From the NCBI GenBank assembly GCA_013400975.1, contig WBMZ01014018.1, positions 129,181-193,180 on the forward strand: a stretch of DNA of 64,000 nucleotides, read 5' to 3'. The DNA is from Atrichornis clamosus (taxonomy: Eukaryota; Chordata; Aves; Passeriformes; Menuridae). Positions within the stretch are counted from its first letter, which is position 1. Each line of letters begins with the position of its first letter. The notes beneath the pieces were generated by a model. It saw nothing but the letters and a program-made list of their open reading frames with translations. It was not told the origin of the DNA and ran no database searches. The position numbers were made by a program, and so were the translations under genes. This document shows, piece by piece, positions 49,601-61,600 of this stretch.

Positions 49601-52600
49601 TTGTGGTAGATTCTCCTGCTGAAATCACTGCCAGGGCTGGGTGGAAGTGCTTGGAGGTGCCCCTGTGCTGGATGTCCATATCCTTCTTCCATCTCTAAGC
49701 AGCTGCAGGTTGGATTGCTGGGCATCCCAAGGGAATGCTGTGGCTGCAAGGCTTGAACTGTCCTTGGGCACCTCCAACCCCCTCCTTAACAACTGCTCTG
49801 AGCTGTTCCTTCCTCTGGGCAGTCCCTCGGAGAAACCACCTTCTTCTGGTGAGGAAATGGTGGGAGCAGGTCTGGGGGAGGAGGAAGTGGAGCCTTCTCC
49901 TTTTCACCCCGGGCTGTGTCACTGCTGACGGCACCAGGAGCCCGTGCCCAGCCCCGGGTCCATGGGCAGCCTGGGCAGGTGGCATTTCTGCTTTATTCTC
50001 CATTTCTGCCCACTGTGAGGGGAAATGCCACCCCCAACACCCCCGAGGCCAGGAAGGAGCTGCTCTGCGTGGAGGAGGAGGAGGAGGAAGAGGGCATCTT
50101 CATGCACTTCTCGGAAAAGAAATGGCAAAGCCTCATCCTTCCGAGGCCGCCCACAGGGCCGCTGTGCCCGGTCTTGGCATCTTTGTTGGTGCTGATAATG
50201 ATCAGAGCCGAGCCCAGGCTCCCTCCTGGCTCCGTGAGGGGCTCGGTGCAGCGCCTGCCCTGCACCCAGAACACTCAGAGGCTCTGCTCTCCCAAAGGGA
50301 GGTTTTATTTCAGGTGTGCTGAGGCTTTCCTGGGGGCTTTGCTCTCCCAAAGGGAGGTTTTTCTCTGGGTCAGCGTCAGGCTGGGTTTAGCCGAGTTGTG
50401 CTCTGTGGGGTGCTGGGATAAGCCCAGTTTAGTCCTGCCTTTGCCACAGCCCCAGGGCCCCCCAGCTGGGGACAGGGCTGTCTGTGCAGGCAGATAAACC
50501 TGACTCATCCTCTGCATCAAAAAAAAAAAATAGTGCTGGGTCACTGGTTTAGTGCAGCAGAATGGATGGATGAGCACCAGGCAGGGGGTGGCAGCAGTGC
50601 TTCAGCTGTGGGGCTCTCACTGCCCTGCTGGGAGGTCTCCTGTGCCTCCTGGGATAAATTCACTGCATTTAGGGGCTGGAAGGTGAAGTTCTGGTTTGTG
50701 CTGGCTGTACAAGGTGCATCTTTAATGCTGGTTTTGTTCCCTCCAGAGCCATGGACTGCTCTCCTCTGAGGCACTGAGGGGGTTTTGAGTGTGATTTTGC
50801 TCCCCACTTCCCTCAGCCAAGAGGCACCTGCCTGACCCTGCCTTGCCCTGGGCTTAGGTGGGTGAGGGGAAGTGTTTCCCCCAACACAGAACTTCCCAGG
50901 GGTGCACAGCTCTGTCGACTGGGGGTACTGGGGAGCTCAGTGATGGCAGGGAGCATCCTGCATCCTTCTTCTCTCCCTGGGAAAATCCCAGGGCATCCCC
51001 AAGCTGCCCCCTCCACAGAGCTGGGGCCTCCCTTGCATCTCCTAGTGAGAAATGTTTTTTGGGAATTAAAGAGCAAGTGCAGAGTCCAGGGGAAAGCCTG
51101 GCTCAAGCTTCCCACATTCCCTGGGTGCACATCCCCCCCTTGTCCTCCCCAGGACAGGGAGGGTGCCCTGGATGGGCTGGTGCCGCTGGTCCTGAGCACA
51201 CCTGGCACAGGTGAATGGGGCAGTTTGGGCTTTGTGCTGCTGCTGCTCTGGCCTGGGGTGAAACCCCCCTGCTGGGCTGGCCCTGTGGCTGTGGTCCCTG
51301 GCCCTGACACAGTTTGGGGTCACAGCTCTGCTGGGCTGTGCTGAGGGGAGGGGTGGCTGCCAATAAACCTGGCTGCAGGTGGTTTCTCACCTGGTGCAGC
51401 CTCTCCCTGGCCTGGGAATAAACCAAGTGCTGCTCTGCAGCTTGTGAAGTCCCCAGGTGCCACCACGGGGGGACACAGGACATCTGCAGAGGGCTCCTTT
51501 CTGCTGATAATGTCACCTGGGGCTTCTGTTCCTCACCTGTGCACAGTAAGAGCATCCATCCCCCTCCCTGCCCAAACACCCTTTTGAGTCTGGGGGCAGG
51601 GGAGGTGCTGCAGGGACTCCCTCTGCTCCCAGGGGTGGGGCAGTGGGTGCTGGGGACTGGGACTGTGTGAGGAGGGCAGGGAATTCCCAGCCAGGTCTGG
51701 ATCCCTGTCCTGGCTGGTGCCTGGCGGTGCTGGACACTTCACTGTGCTGTGTGGTCTTTGTTTATTGTGTGGAGGATTTCCGAGCTGTATTTTGTGCTTC
51801 ACACTATTTTTGCCAGCGCTGTTTTGGTGTTCTCTGATTAATGCAGCTTTGCCAGATTTAGGAGCTCAGCCCCTGGCAGCTGCTGCCTCCCAGCACTGTT
51901 CAGCTTCATCCCAGAGGAATCCCAGTGCCTTGCCATGACCATGAGTTAAACAGGAATTTGCTGTAACTCTGTTATTCAAGTGCACCTGTGTATCCTTGTG
52001 CCTCAGCTCACAGCTCCTGTAGAACACCCGAAAATGGGGCACAAGACCACAGGTCTGAATTATAGAATATCCTGAGCTGGAAGGGACCCACAAAGATTGA
52101 GTTCAACCCCTGGCCCTGCACAGACACCCCAACAACTCCACCCTGTGCATCCCTGGGAGCGTTGTCCAAAGGCTCCTGGAGCTCTGGCAGCCTTGGGGCC
52201 GTGCCCATTCCCTGGGGAGCCTGGTCAGTGCCCAGCACCCTCTGGGGGAAGAAGAACCTTTCCTGCTCTCCAGCCTGACCCTGCCCTGGCACAGCTCCAG
52301 CTGTTCCCTCTGACCTTTTTTCCCTTATGTTTGTAAGATGCCCCCTTCAAGCCCTGCCCTTGTCCCTGCTCCCTGCCCGTCCTCCCAGCCCCTCCCCAGA
52401 GGATTTGCTGCCCCAGGGAAGCAGCCCAGCTCCTCTCCCTCTGCCCCATTCAGCACAGAACGATGCCCTGAGCCGCTGCCACCACAGTTTCCTCCTCCCT
52501 CCTACAAGTGAGAGGAAGGAAAGAGCCCACGTCGTGCTGGGCTATTTGCGTTTGTGGTTATGGCTGCTCAGGGTTTGGCGTCCTCCTCTCTGGGTGATGC

Positions 52601-55600
52601 TCCCTGATGGGGATCCTGCTCCCCTGTGCTCCCAGGGATCCTGCTCCCCTCTGCTCCCAGGGATCCTGCTCCCCACAGCCAGGCTTTGCCCTTGGCAGTG
52701 TAGTGGGGCTGGGAAGGTGAAAGAATAATGGAATGGTTTGGGTTGGGCAGGACCTTAAAAATCATCTTGTTCCACCTCCTGCCATGGGCAGGGACACCTT
52801 CCACTGTCCCAGGGTGCTCCAAGCCCCGTCCAACCTGGCCTTGGACACTTCCAGGGATGTGGCAGCCACAGCTTCTCTGGGCACCCTGTGCCAGGGCCTC
52901 AGCACCTCCATACGGAACATTTTCTTCCTAACATCCCATCTAAATCTACCCTCCTTCAGCTTCCCCCTTGTCCTGCCACTCCATCCCTCGTCCAAAATCC
53001 CTCTCCAGCTCTCTTGGAGCCCCTTCAGGTACTGGAATGTGCTATTAGTTAAATCCTCCTTCCAGCTGGAGCAGGATGGGTTTTTTTAAGGCACCATGTG
53101 AGCCCAGTAGCTTCTTGAGGAGGTCAGCAAAGTTCCCAGCAGCTCTGACCACTTCTGCTGGGCCAGTTGTTTTCTTGCCTCTCTCCCAGGTGCTGGGGCT
53201 TTCCCTGGAGGATGCCACGCTCTGGGACAATATTGATTTATTTGAGTAATCTGCTGGAGTCATCCCAGGCGGAGCTGTGGTTTTGTGCAATTGTGGTGTC
53301 GTATGGAAGTGGCTCAAAGGAAAACTGGAGCATCACGGAATTCCCAGGATGCTGTGGCTGTTCCCTCACTGACAGGACACCACAGTGTCTTGGTGGATGT
53401 CAGCAGGCCAGAGGCAAATTAAGAATTGCATCTGTAATTAACAGCGAGTGCATCTGACCTGCTTGGAAACTTTCCAGCAGGATCTTTCTCCCCTGGAAAA
53501 TGTTAATTCATTGAAAGTAAAAAGTTGTGTGGCAGCAGGGACTTCCCCTGCTAGTTCAGCTGCAAGCCTGGCATAAAGCCACAGAAAATGTCCCATTGAG
53601 CAAATTCTTCTCCGTGGTGGGGGACAGGTCTGGTTTTGCAACCTCAGCATTAGTTTTGCTTGTCTTGACATTGGTCTTGTCCCCCTGGGCCGTGGCAGAT
53701 CTCTCCAGTGGTTTCAATTCAGCTCGTTCAGCTCCTGGATGGTGTGTGAAGGTGTTTCTATGGCATGGCTGTGTGTTTGATGCACTTGTAGCCTCTGAAG
53801 TTACAATAACAGCAACCTTTGAGGAGAGCCAGTGTGACCTGTAGGTGTGGGATGAGCTGCTGTCCCCTGCCAGCCCATGGCGTTGTCCCTTCCTTGCTCC
53901 AGCGTGACAACCAACACCGGTGGATTGGTGCTTGTGTCCTGTGCCACTTAATAACTGTGGGAGTCAAAACCAGCTGGGTTTGTGCTTTTCCTCTCTGATC
54001 TTTAGCCCCTGTTTTCTGCAGTGAGAAATGCTGTTTCTCTTGGATTTGCTTTTGGGCTGAGACTGGAGACCTCGGTGCCAGCACCCCCAGAGCTGTGCCA
54101 CGGGCTGCAGCTGAGCTGGGTGGTGTCAGCACTGCTTCCTCCCGTGCCTGAAACACCCATGGCCAAGCAGGACGGGGGACACGCCAACTGGACCTTTCCC
54201 AGGTGTTTGTTAGGCTCTTTGCTTGGAACTCCCCCGTAACTTCTCTCCACGGGCTGTGTGTGGTACGCGGCTCCCTGGGAATGAGGAGGAGGAAGAGGAG
54301 GAGGTGCTGCTCCCTCCTTGGGCTGCAGATCCTGGCGAGCTCCTCCTCCTCCCCTGGGATGCGGGGCCGGAATGAATGGAGGGGCCTGGCAGCCTTCACA
54401 CGGATCATTTCCTCAGGACCAGCTGGGGGGTGGCCCGAGGCCCGGGAGAGCCCCGGCCTCGGGAAACACCTCGGGCCATTGTCACCTCGGGCCATTGTCA
54501 CCTCGGGCCATTGTCACCGGCCGGGTCCCAGCAGGAGAGGCCGATGTGTGGGGAAGGAGGCCGGGGGTGAGGGGCCCTCCCTCCCTTTGCATGGCAATTC
54601 TCCTCTCTCTGGCTAGTGTTTTGGTGGGGTTTTGATACACTTAAAGAAAATTTGAAGGTGCTAAAGATGGATTAAGTGCCGGGCAGGCTTGGCAGTGATG
54701 CTGATACATGCTCTGGCTGCTGCGGTGCTGCTGCACTGGTGCATCTCCAGGGTGTGAGGAAGATGCAGCTGGAGGAGATTGGATGCCTGCCTGACAAGGA
54801 GCTGAATGTGGCAGGATTTCAGAGAGTTTATAGCTGGGATAGTGCAGTGGGGTGTTTGAGCCGGGGGTGGCAGGGCAGGGGGTGGCACTGGTGGGGTGTC
54901 TGTGCTCGGGCAGGAGGAAGGTGGGTTCCCCCCTTGCCAGGTGCATCCCTTTGGCCTCTGCAGGCACCTGGCAGCTCTGGCACCTTGGTTACCCAGCTGG
55001 TACCTGGGGCAGAGGCCTCCAACCCAGCTGGGTGTGTTGGGCTGAAGAACACGACGGTGCTCAGGTGCTACGTGGTGCTGCTGAGAGAGGCACTGGTGTT
55101 TGAGGTTAGGTCTGCGGAGAGGGAGGATGTGAGGTTTTCTCTTCCGCTGAGATCTGATGCATGTGGTCAACACCTTCCCCTTGACCCCGTCCTGTTGTTC
55201 ATCCCTCCTCTGACCTTCCTGAGCGGGGCTGGCAGTGCCCGTGGGGCTGGCAGGGCCCGTGGGGCTGGCAGTGACAGGGGCTCTGTGTCCCCACAGCCGG
55301 GCTGTGCCTGAACTGCTGGAGCCTGCAGGAGCTGGTGAGTCGAGACGCCGGCAACTACCTGATCCTCGTGGAGAAAATCCTGGGCAAGACCAAAGAGGTG
55401 AGTGGGGGCTGTCAGGAGGGCTGCAGCCTTGGAGGCATTGGCAGCTCCCTGGCTTGCTCAAAACGGGGTTTGGCAAAGCTTGGTGGGTGATTTTGGGTTG
55501 GAAGGTATTGCTGGGCACCAGTGCTTGGGGTCGGGTGGTGCTGCGTCAGCAGGTACAAAACTCTGGCGGGAGCAGTGCTGTGTGTCCCACAAAGGAAAAG

Positions 55601-58600
55601 CCCATGTCCATTCTTTGGGCAGCCCTGCAGATCCACAGGGATGGGCTTTGATCTCCCAAAGCACTGCTCGGCGCCGTGCAGGGACAGCCTGGGCTGTGCA
55701 GATGGAGCCAGCCTTCCTCAGCCCTCCCCTGGCTGTGTGCTTGGAGCTGCTGCTCCCAAGCACAGCAAATTGAAAATTTCCTGTTGTTTCTGGTGGAAAC
55801 TTCACTGCGGCTCTGCTGGGTTTCCTGCAGAGCTGGGACCCTGGGGACCACGGGCAGGATTTGCACAGGAGCCCTGCAGGTGACAGTGGGGTCACAGGGA
55901 GGAGGCAAAACAGCAGCAGGGACAATCAGATCGACCTGCCACGGTGCCATCATGTGCTGGGGGAGCTTGAGGCATCGCTGGTCAAGCAGGGTCATCCTGG
56001 ACTGCGGCCAGGAAGGCCTTGGAGGAATCCCTTGATGTGGCAGGAAATGGTGATGTGATTCCTAAATCCCCTGTGCTGGGATTCACGTGGTGGGGTAAAT
56101 GCTGACTCTCATTTTGTGGGAAAGAAAGGCTGTGGAGCTGAGAGCAGTCAAGTTTATCCATGTATCCATTCTTTTAATGGCTGCTTTGTTATATTTGGGT
56201 CTGTGTAAGGATTTACTGCACTTGTGCTGTGCTCCAAGGGAAGGCTCTGCAAGTGCCTCCCTGAGCCCTCAGTGAAATGGTGCTGCTGGCTATTCCCTGG
56301 GAAAGGCAGGAATTACATCCCCTGGATTACATCCCCTGGATTTCACTGTACTTCTGAGCTGTGCAAGCTGCCTGCAGTGGCTGAGCTGCCCTGCTTTGAG
56401 CCACTTCCATGGAATTTCATGGAACTGTGCAAGGATGTTGGGAGCTTGGCCAAATTTGGGAAAAGACAGAATGGGAGGTTGTGCTGGTCTGCCTGTCCCG
56501 CTGGTGTGGGTCAGTGGGGCTTTGGGGGTGTTTTTCCCATGGAGATGAGGGAATGTGCCGGGCCTGGTGATGGGACGGTGTGGGCTGGGTGCTGGAGTCT
56601 CCCCACACCTCCGAGGATATTTTGGGTGGTGCTCCCAGCCAGCAGCTCATCCCTGTGCCCTCGGGCTGTTCCCTACAGGTGCAGGAGAGGTGTGACTACG
56701 ACCTGGTGACGCCCCTGGCTCTGCTCTTCTACTCTGCTGTCCTCTATGTGAGTGCTGGGGCCGCTGCACCGAGCCTGACCCCAGCCCTGGAGCAGGCCCC
56801 AAAATTGGGGTGGCTTTGCCTGAAACATCACAGTCTGCTTTCATCAGTTCATCCCAAAAGGAAAGATTCTGTATGAATTTACAGGGCTCAGGATCAAGCA
56901 ACCATTGCACAATCTGAGAGACAAAAAGAAATGAGCTTCAGGGGTTTTAAGCTTTTTCTTTTTTAAGGCTGAGCTAATGAGAAAGGGAGATGGACAATGA
57001 AGGGGGATTTTTTTCATTACCCTTTATACTTTGGCAAAATACATAGGCAATGTGAATGAAAAGGAGTAGAGCCTTCACAGGAAGTACTTTTTTTATTATT
57101 ATTATTGCTAGCACAATGCATCATTATCCCAAGGAAATCTTGGCTGCCAGATCCTGCACAAGCACAGGCTATAATGCAGTTCCTCTGTACGGGCCTGTGG
57201 TGGTTAAAAAGGAATTTATATTTAGGCTTTGGCACGTGAGCCCCAGTTGGGAGGTTGGGAAGGGGCAGAGGGGAAGGGGCTCTCTTGGAGCTGTGCCCAG
57301 TGGGGATCCTTCCTTGGGGGCAGATGGGGTGTCACAGGGTGAATACTGCTTTTCTCCTCCCACTTCCAGCCTAAACCCTGGAGTTTTCACACAGCACTTG
57401 AGGCCTTTGCTGCTGTCTCACCTCATCCCCTGTCCGTGCAGGCCCCTCACTTCCCGCCGGGCTCCGAGCTGCTCCTGAAGGCCACCCGTGTGTACCACAG
57501 CTTCCTGACCTGGCCCGTGCCCTACTGTGACACCTTCCGGGAGCTGCTCACCTTCATCAGCAACGAGCTGAAGGCCCCTGGTGAGCCCTCCTGCCCTGCC
57601 ACGGGGTCTGCAAAGCACCCAAGGCCACCCCTGGCCTTGGGGCTTGTCCCCCTGGCGTTGCTGTCTCAGCCCCCCCCTGCTTCATCAATCCTGTGAGGGT
57701 AGGGTCTGCCTGGGGCGTTCCAAACCTCAGCTTTCCCAGGAGGTGAGGACCCCTGCCCTCCATCCTCCCTCAGGGTATTATTCCCTGGAGGTCCAGCATG
57801 GGATGGGACCAGATTCCTCCAGAGGAGCAGGGCAGGGTGGTTTTTTGGTGGGTGCCTTGTGTGCAGGCTGCTGGGAGCATCCTGGGGCCTCCCAGCTCTG
57901 GACCAGTGGGAATTGGCAAAATGGGAAACTATTTCCTGGCTGCTTTTCAGCGTGGTGGGGCTTTTCCCCAGCAGAGCACGTGCTGGCTGCTCCCCCCAGC
58001 CCTGCCTTTGTCTGAGGTGCTCAGTGGTGCAACTGGGGTGACAACAGTGGGGCCATTCATGGCCATCAGGGTGGCTGCAGCCTCCGAGCCTGCCCTTCCG
58101 TGGAGATTTCCATAGGGCTGATGGACTCCCTGGCTCGTTCTTTACAGCCAGGCACTCCCTTGTGATCCAGCTCTGGGCACATCCACAGGCAGCACCAGTG
58201 CTCCTCTTAATTAAAAACTCCTTGTAGATGTCCTGTTGTTCCCAATGGAGCAGCTCTTCCAATTATTTCCAAAAAGCCCTTTCCCCTAATCTCCCTGGTT
58301 TTTTGGTGGCTTTTGAAGAGCTGTTATCACACAGAGCAGATTCCAGCCCGTGTTTAATCCTGTGCAGGGCCGTGGCAGCAAGACCAGCTCCGAGCAGGGT
58401 TTGGGAGGCCTGGGAGGGGGATGTGGCTGAGGCTGGGGGAGCTCCCCCCTCCTCAACCTGGGCAGCTGCTTTGGGGAGCCCTGATGGGGACATGAGACAC
58501 AGGGGCTCTGTCACAGCTGTTCCTGTGGGGTAGGAGCTTATAGGTGCAGATGGGATGAAAGGTGCTTTCAAAGGAACAAAAAGATGGGAAAAATCCCAAC

Positions 58601-61600
58601 CCAGAGCCAGGGAGTGGCTGTTTTACCTCAGCACAAAAGTCCATGGCCACAGGCAGGGTCTGGCTGGGCTCCTGCTGTGTCCAGCCTGGAGCTGCAGGGC
58701 CAGCACGGACATGGGGACACTTGTCCCACACTGCTGGAGCCGTGGGCTTCCCCAGCTCCTTCCTGGTCCTTTGCTGCTGTGCCACTGCTCAGGGATGTGT
58801 TTTACACACCACTGGAAAGCCCCAGTGCTGGGTGGGGTTGCTGCATCCTGCTCCTGCACCATCCCCACCATCCCCAGTGCCCAGGGCTGTGTGAGCTGGG
58901 GACTTTGGTCCAGAAACTCCTCTGAGCACGATGGATTTCCCCAGCCCTGCCCAAGATGCCGTGTGGGAGGCGTTGGCTGCTGGGGTTGGGAATCCCAGTG
59001 CTGCCCCGTGGCCTCTCCAGACCCAGTGCCAGTGTGTCCTCTGCTGCTCAGCTGGCAGGACCTTACAGCTGTTCCAGGCTTGTTGCACGGCCCCCGTGAC
59101 CTGCTCTGGGGCTGAAGGAAAAGCTTTTTACTGAGATGAGGGTAAAGATTAACTGGGAACAAGCTGCTGTCAATATTTGCCAGGCATGCAATAGCTTTGA
59201 TCTGCACCCCGGGGCTGATGCCTGTGCAGGAGGGGTCAGTGCTGCTGTGACCTGTGTGGGTCAGTGGGAGCCCCCCGTGGGTGCTGAGCTGGGGTGGGAA
59301 GGGGCTGCCTGCATGGAAAAGGGGCTGGATCACGTTGATGCCATAAGGTCTTTCCCCTGTCCTGCTGGCTGGGGGTGACAAGGCTTTGCTGTTGCCTGCC
59401 AGTCCAGGTCCCTCTGATGTCACCTGCTGTCCTGGGGACAGTCCCAGGGAGGCACCCAGGGGTGTGGCTGCCCACGCCAGCCTCTCTCCTGGGACCAGCC
59501 TGGGCTCCCCCTGCACAGGAGGGAAGGTGGCACTGACCTGCTGTCCGTGGGTGACATCCAGGGCCTGGGGGTAAAGCAAGAGGGAGAAGCTGGTGAATAC
59601 CATCCATGGAATTCCCATCCCATATGAGCAGAAGGGACTGGGCTTGGAGCAGTTCTCCTGTCCCATCCTTTGGTTGTTTTCCCAGCTCTCTGGGCTTTTA
59701 CCCTTCCTTCACATCCTGATATTCCCTTGCTCCTGGACTGACCCCTCACACAGTGGCTGTGCCTTGTCCCCGTCAGGACTTTTGGTGCTGCCATTCCCAC
59801 TCCAGGCAGCGACTGTGCCAGGGCAGCCCTGCTTTGGGAGGCAAAGCCAGGGTGCTGCTGAGGCAGAGCAGTCTGCAGGGGTCCTGTGCCTCATGTCCAG
59901 TGCTCTGTTCCCAGGGATCACTTTCCAGAGGCTGGTGAGGACGGAGCAGGGGCTGCCTGTGAAGAACTACCAGAGCTCCACGGTGTAAGTGTGGCCAGGG
60001 GCACTGCTGGGCCCCCTGTGGCATCCCCATGGGCTGCCACTGCTGCAGCATCTCCAAAGGGCTGGGAAAAGAGCTGGAAAGCCGGGCTGAGCTGTGGGAA
60101 GCGTGAGGAGAGCAGCTGCAGCATTTCCACAGCCATGGGACAGGGTCTGTGGGATCCCTGGGCTGGCCACCCTGCAGGGCTGCAGAGGTGGGTGACAGCA
60201 GCTGGGAAGGCAAAGTCTCCTCCACAGGGAGCTGCTGATCTCATCCCATGTTGGAGAACAGCTGGGAGATCCATGAATTTGGGAGCTGCCACCCCGACAG
60301 AGATCAGAAGCAAATCCATCCCAGCCCCAGTGCAGCTGTGAATGAAGGACTTGCAGCTCTGAGCACAGTCAGGCTTTGAGGGCTGACCCTTTCCATCCTC
60401 ATGTGTAAATGGGGGAGTCAGGCTGGGTGGTGGATTCCATCCTGGCCCCAGGGACACTCCTGCACACACAGCCACTCTGTGCAGGAGGGCTGTCCTGCTC
60501 CTCTGGCCTGTCCACTCATCCTGCACAGCTCTGGACCTGCACCGTGTCCCGCCCAGCAGCACTGGAGTATTGGCTGTATTTGCACAAAATACCCTAAAAA
60601 CCGGGCCCAAATCACTGAATCTTGGAATACCCTCAATTGGAAGGGACCCACAAGGATTGTTCAATCCAGTTCCTGACCTCTGGGCTTATGGAAAGCTCGT
60701 GCCTGTTGTCTGAGCTTTCTAGAACCCGGCACATCCTTAATTCAGAGCCAGTTTTGCTCAGTGGACAGGGAGTGCTCTCATCTGTGAATGGAAGCACATG
60801 TTCCCTGGGGGGCTGCAGGTTTGGGAATTCCAAGCCTGTGGATATTCATGTTGTGCTCCAGCGCAAAAAATGCAGCTGAAGGACGTGGCTCTTGTTAAAG
60901 CTTCTCCTCTGAGCTGCATCTTCAGGAGGGAGATGTTTCAGGGCCTCTCTTGTGTCCAGCGGGCACAACTCGGTGTCCGAGCCTGGGGCCCAGCCCCACT
61001 GCTGTCCCTTGTCCCCAGGACGGTGCTGCTGCTGAACCGCTCCGAGGTGCAGGGCGAGTTCCTGTCCATCGCCCAGAGGCTGAGCTCCTGCGAGTCCCCC
61101 CAGCACTCCACGCTCGTCCTGCTCCTGCAGCACCTCTACCAGGCCAACTTCGGCACCCGCTGCGACCTGGACAGCCTGCACCACCTCCTCAAGGTGGGCT
61201 GGGAGGGCTCCCACCTTGGGATGCCACTGGGAGTAGTTCAGTGCTGTTGGCTGATGCATTTCCTACCCAAAATAGTAAAGGAAAATCGTTTTCAAAGCAC
61301 TTCTTATAGGGAAAAAACACCCATCTTTCCCTTCTCAGGATAAATCTGAGATCTGAAGTGTTTTGTGAAGTGTGTGCAGGGGGCTCACTCCCCTTTTACC
61401 CTGTTTCTCATTTCCCATCCCTGTGGAGAGAGGAAGGGCCCCCAGATTTGAAGTGCAGCAAAAATGTTTGTTTGACCAGAGAGACACCTGGGGGAGAGGC
61501 AAAAAATCGGGAAGAAAACCCCTTGGATGTTTTCAAAGACATTTTGATTTCCTTTGGAAAAGTTCTGGGGAACTTGAAGGGGGCTGGGGGTGGTGGTGGG

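Larger units (their letters stand above)
46628..55296 (+). other. PIK3R5 intron 1 of the coding part (8.7 kb)
   Basis: Donor GTAGGT at 46628 and acceptor CCCCACAG ending at 55296. It is the longest intron between coding exons. It contains a candidate conserved block (47570-47730), three reverse-strand CR1 fragments (49378, 52058, 52721) and several short tandem repeats (50286-50361, 52611-52676, 54468-54515, 55225-55273). Open frames inside it show no recognisable protein family. Confidence 0.85.

Noticed and set aside
54661..55518. 285-codon reverse-strand frame crossing PIK3R5 exon 2
   Set aside because: Antisense shadow over a confirmed exon and a tandem repeat; no protein likeness.
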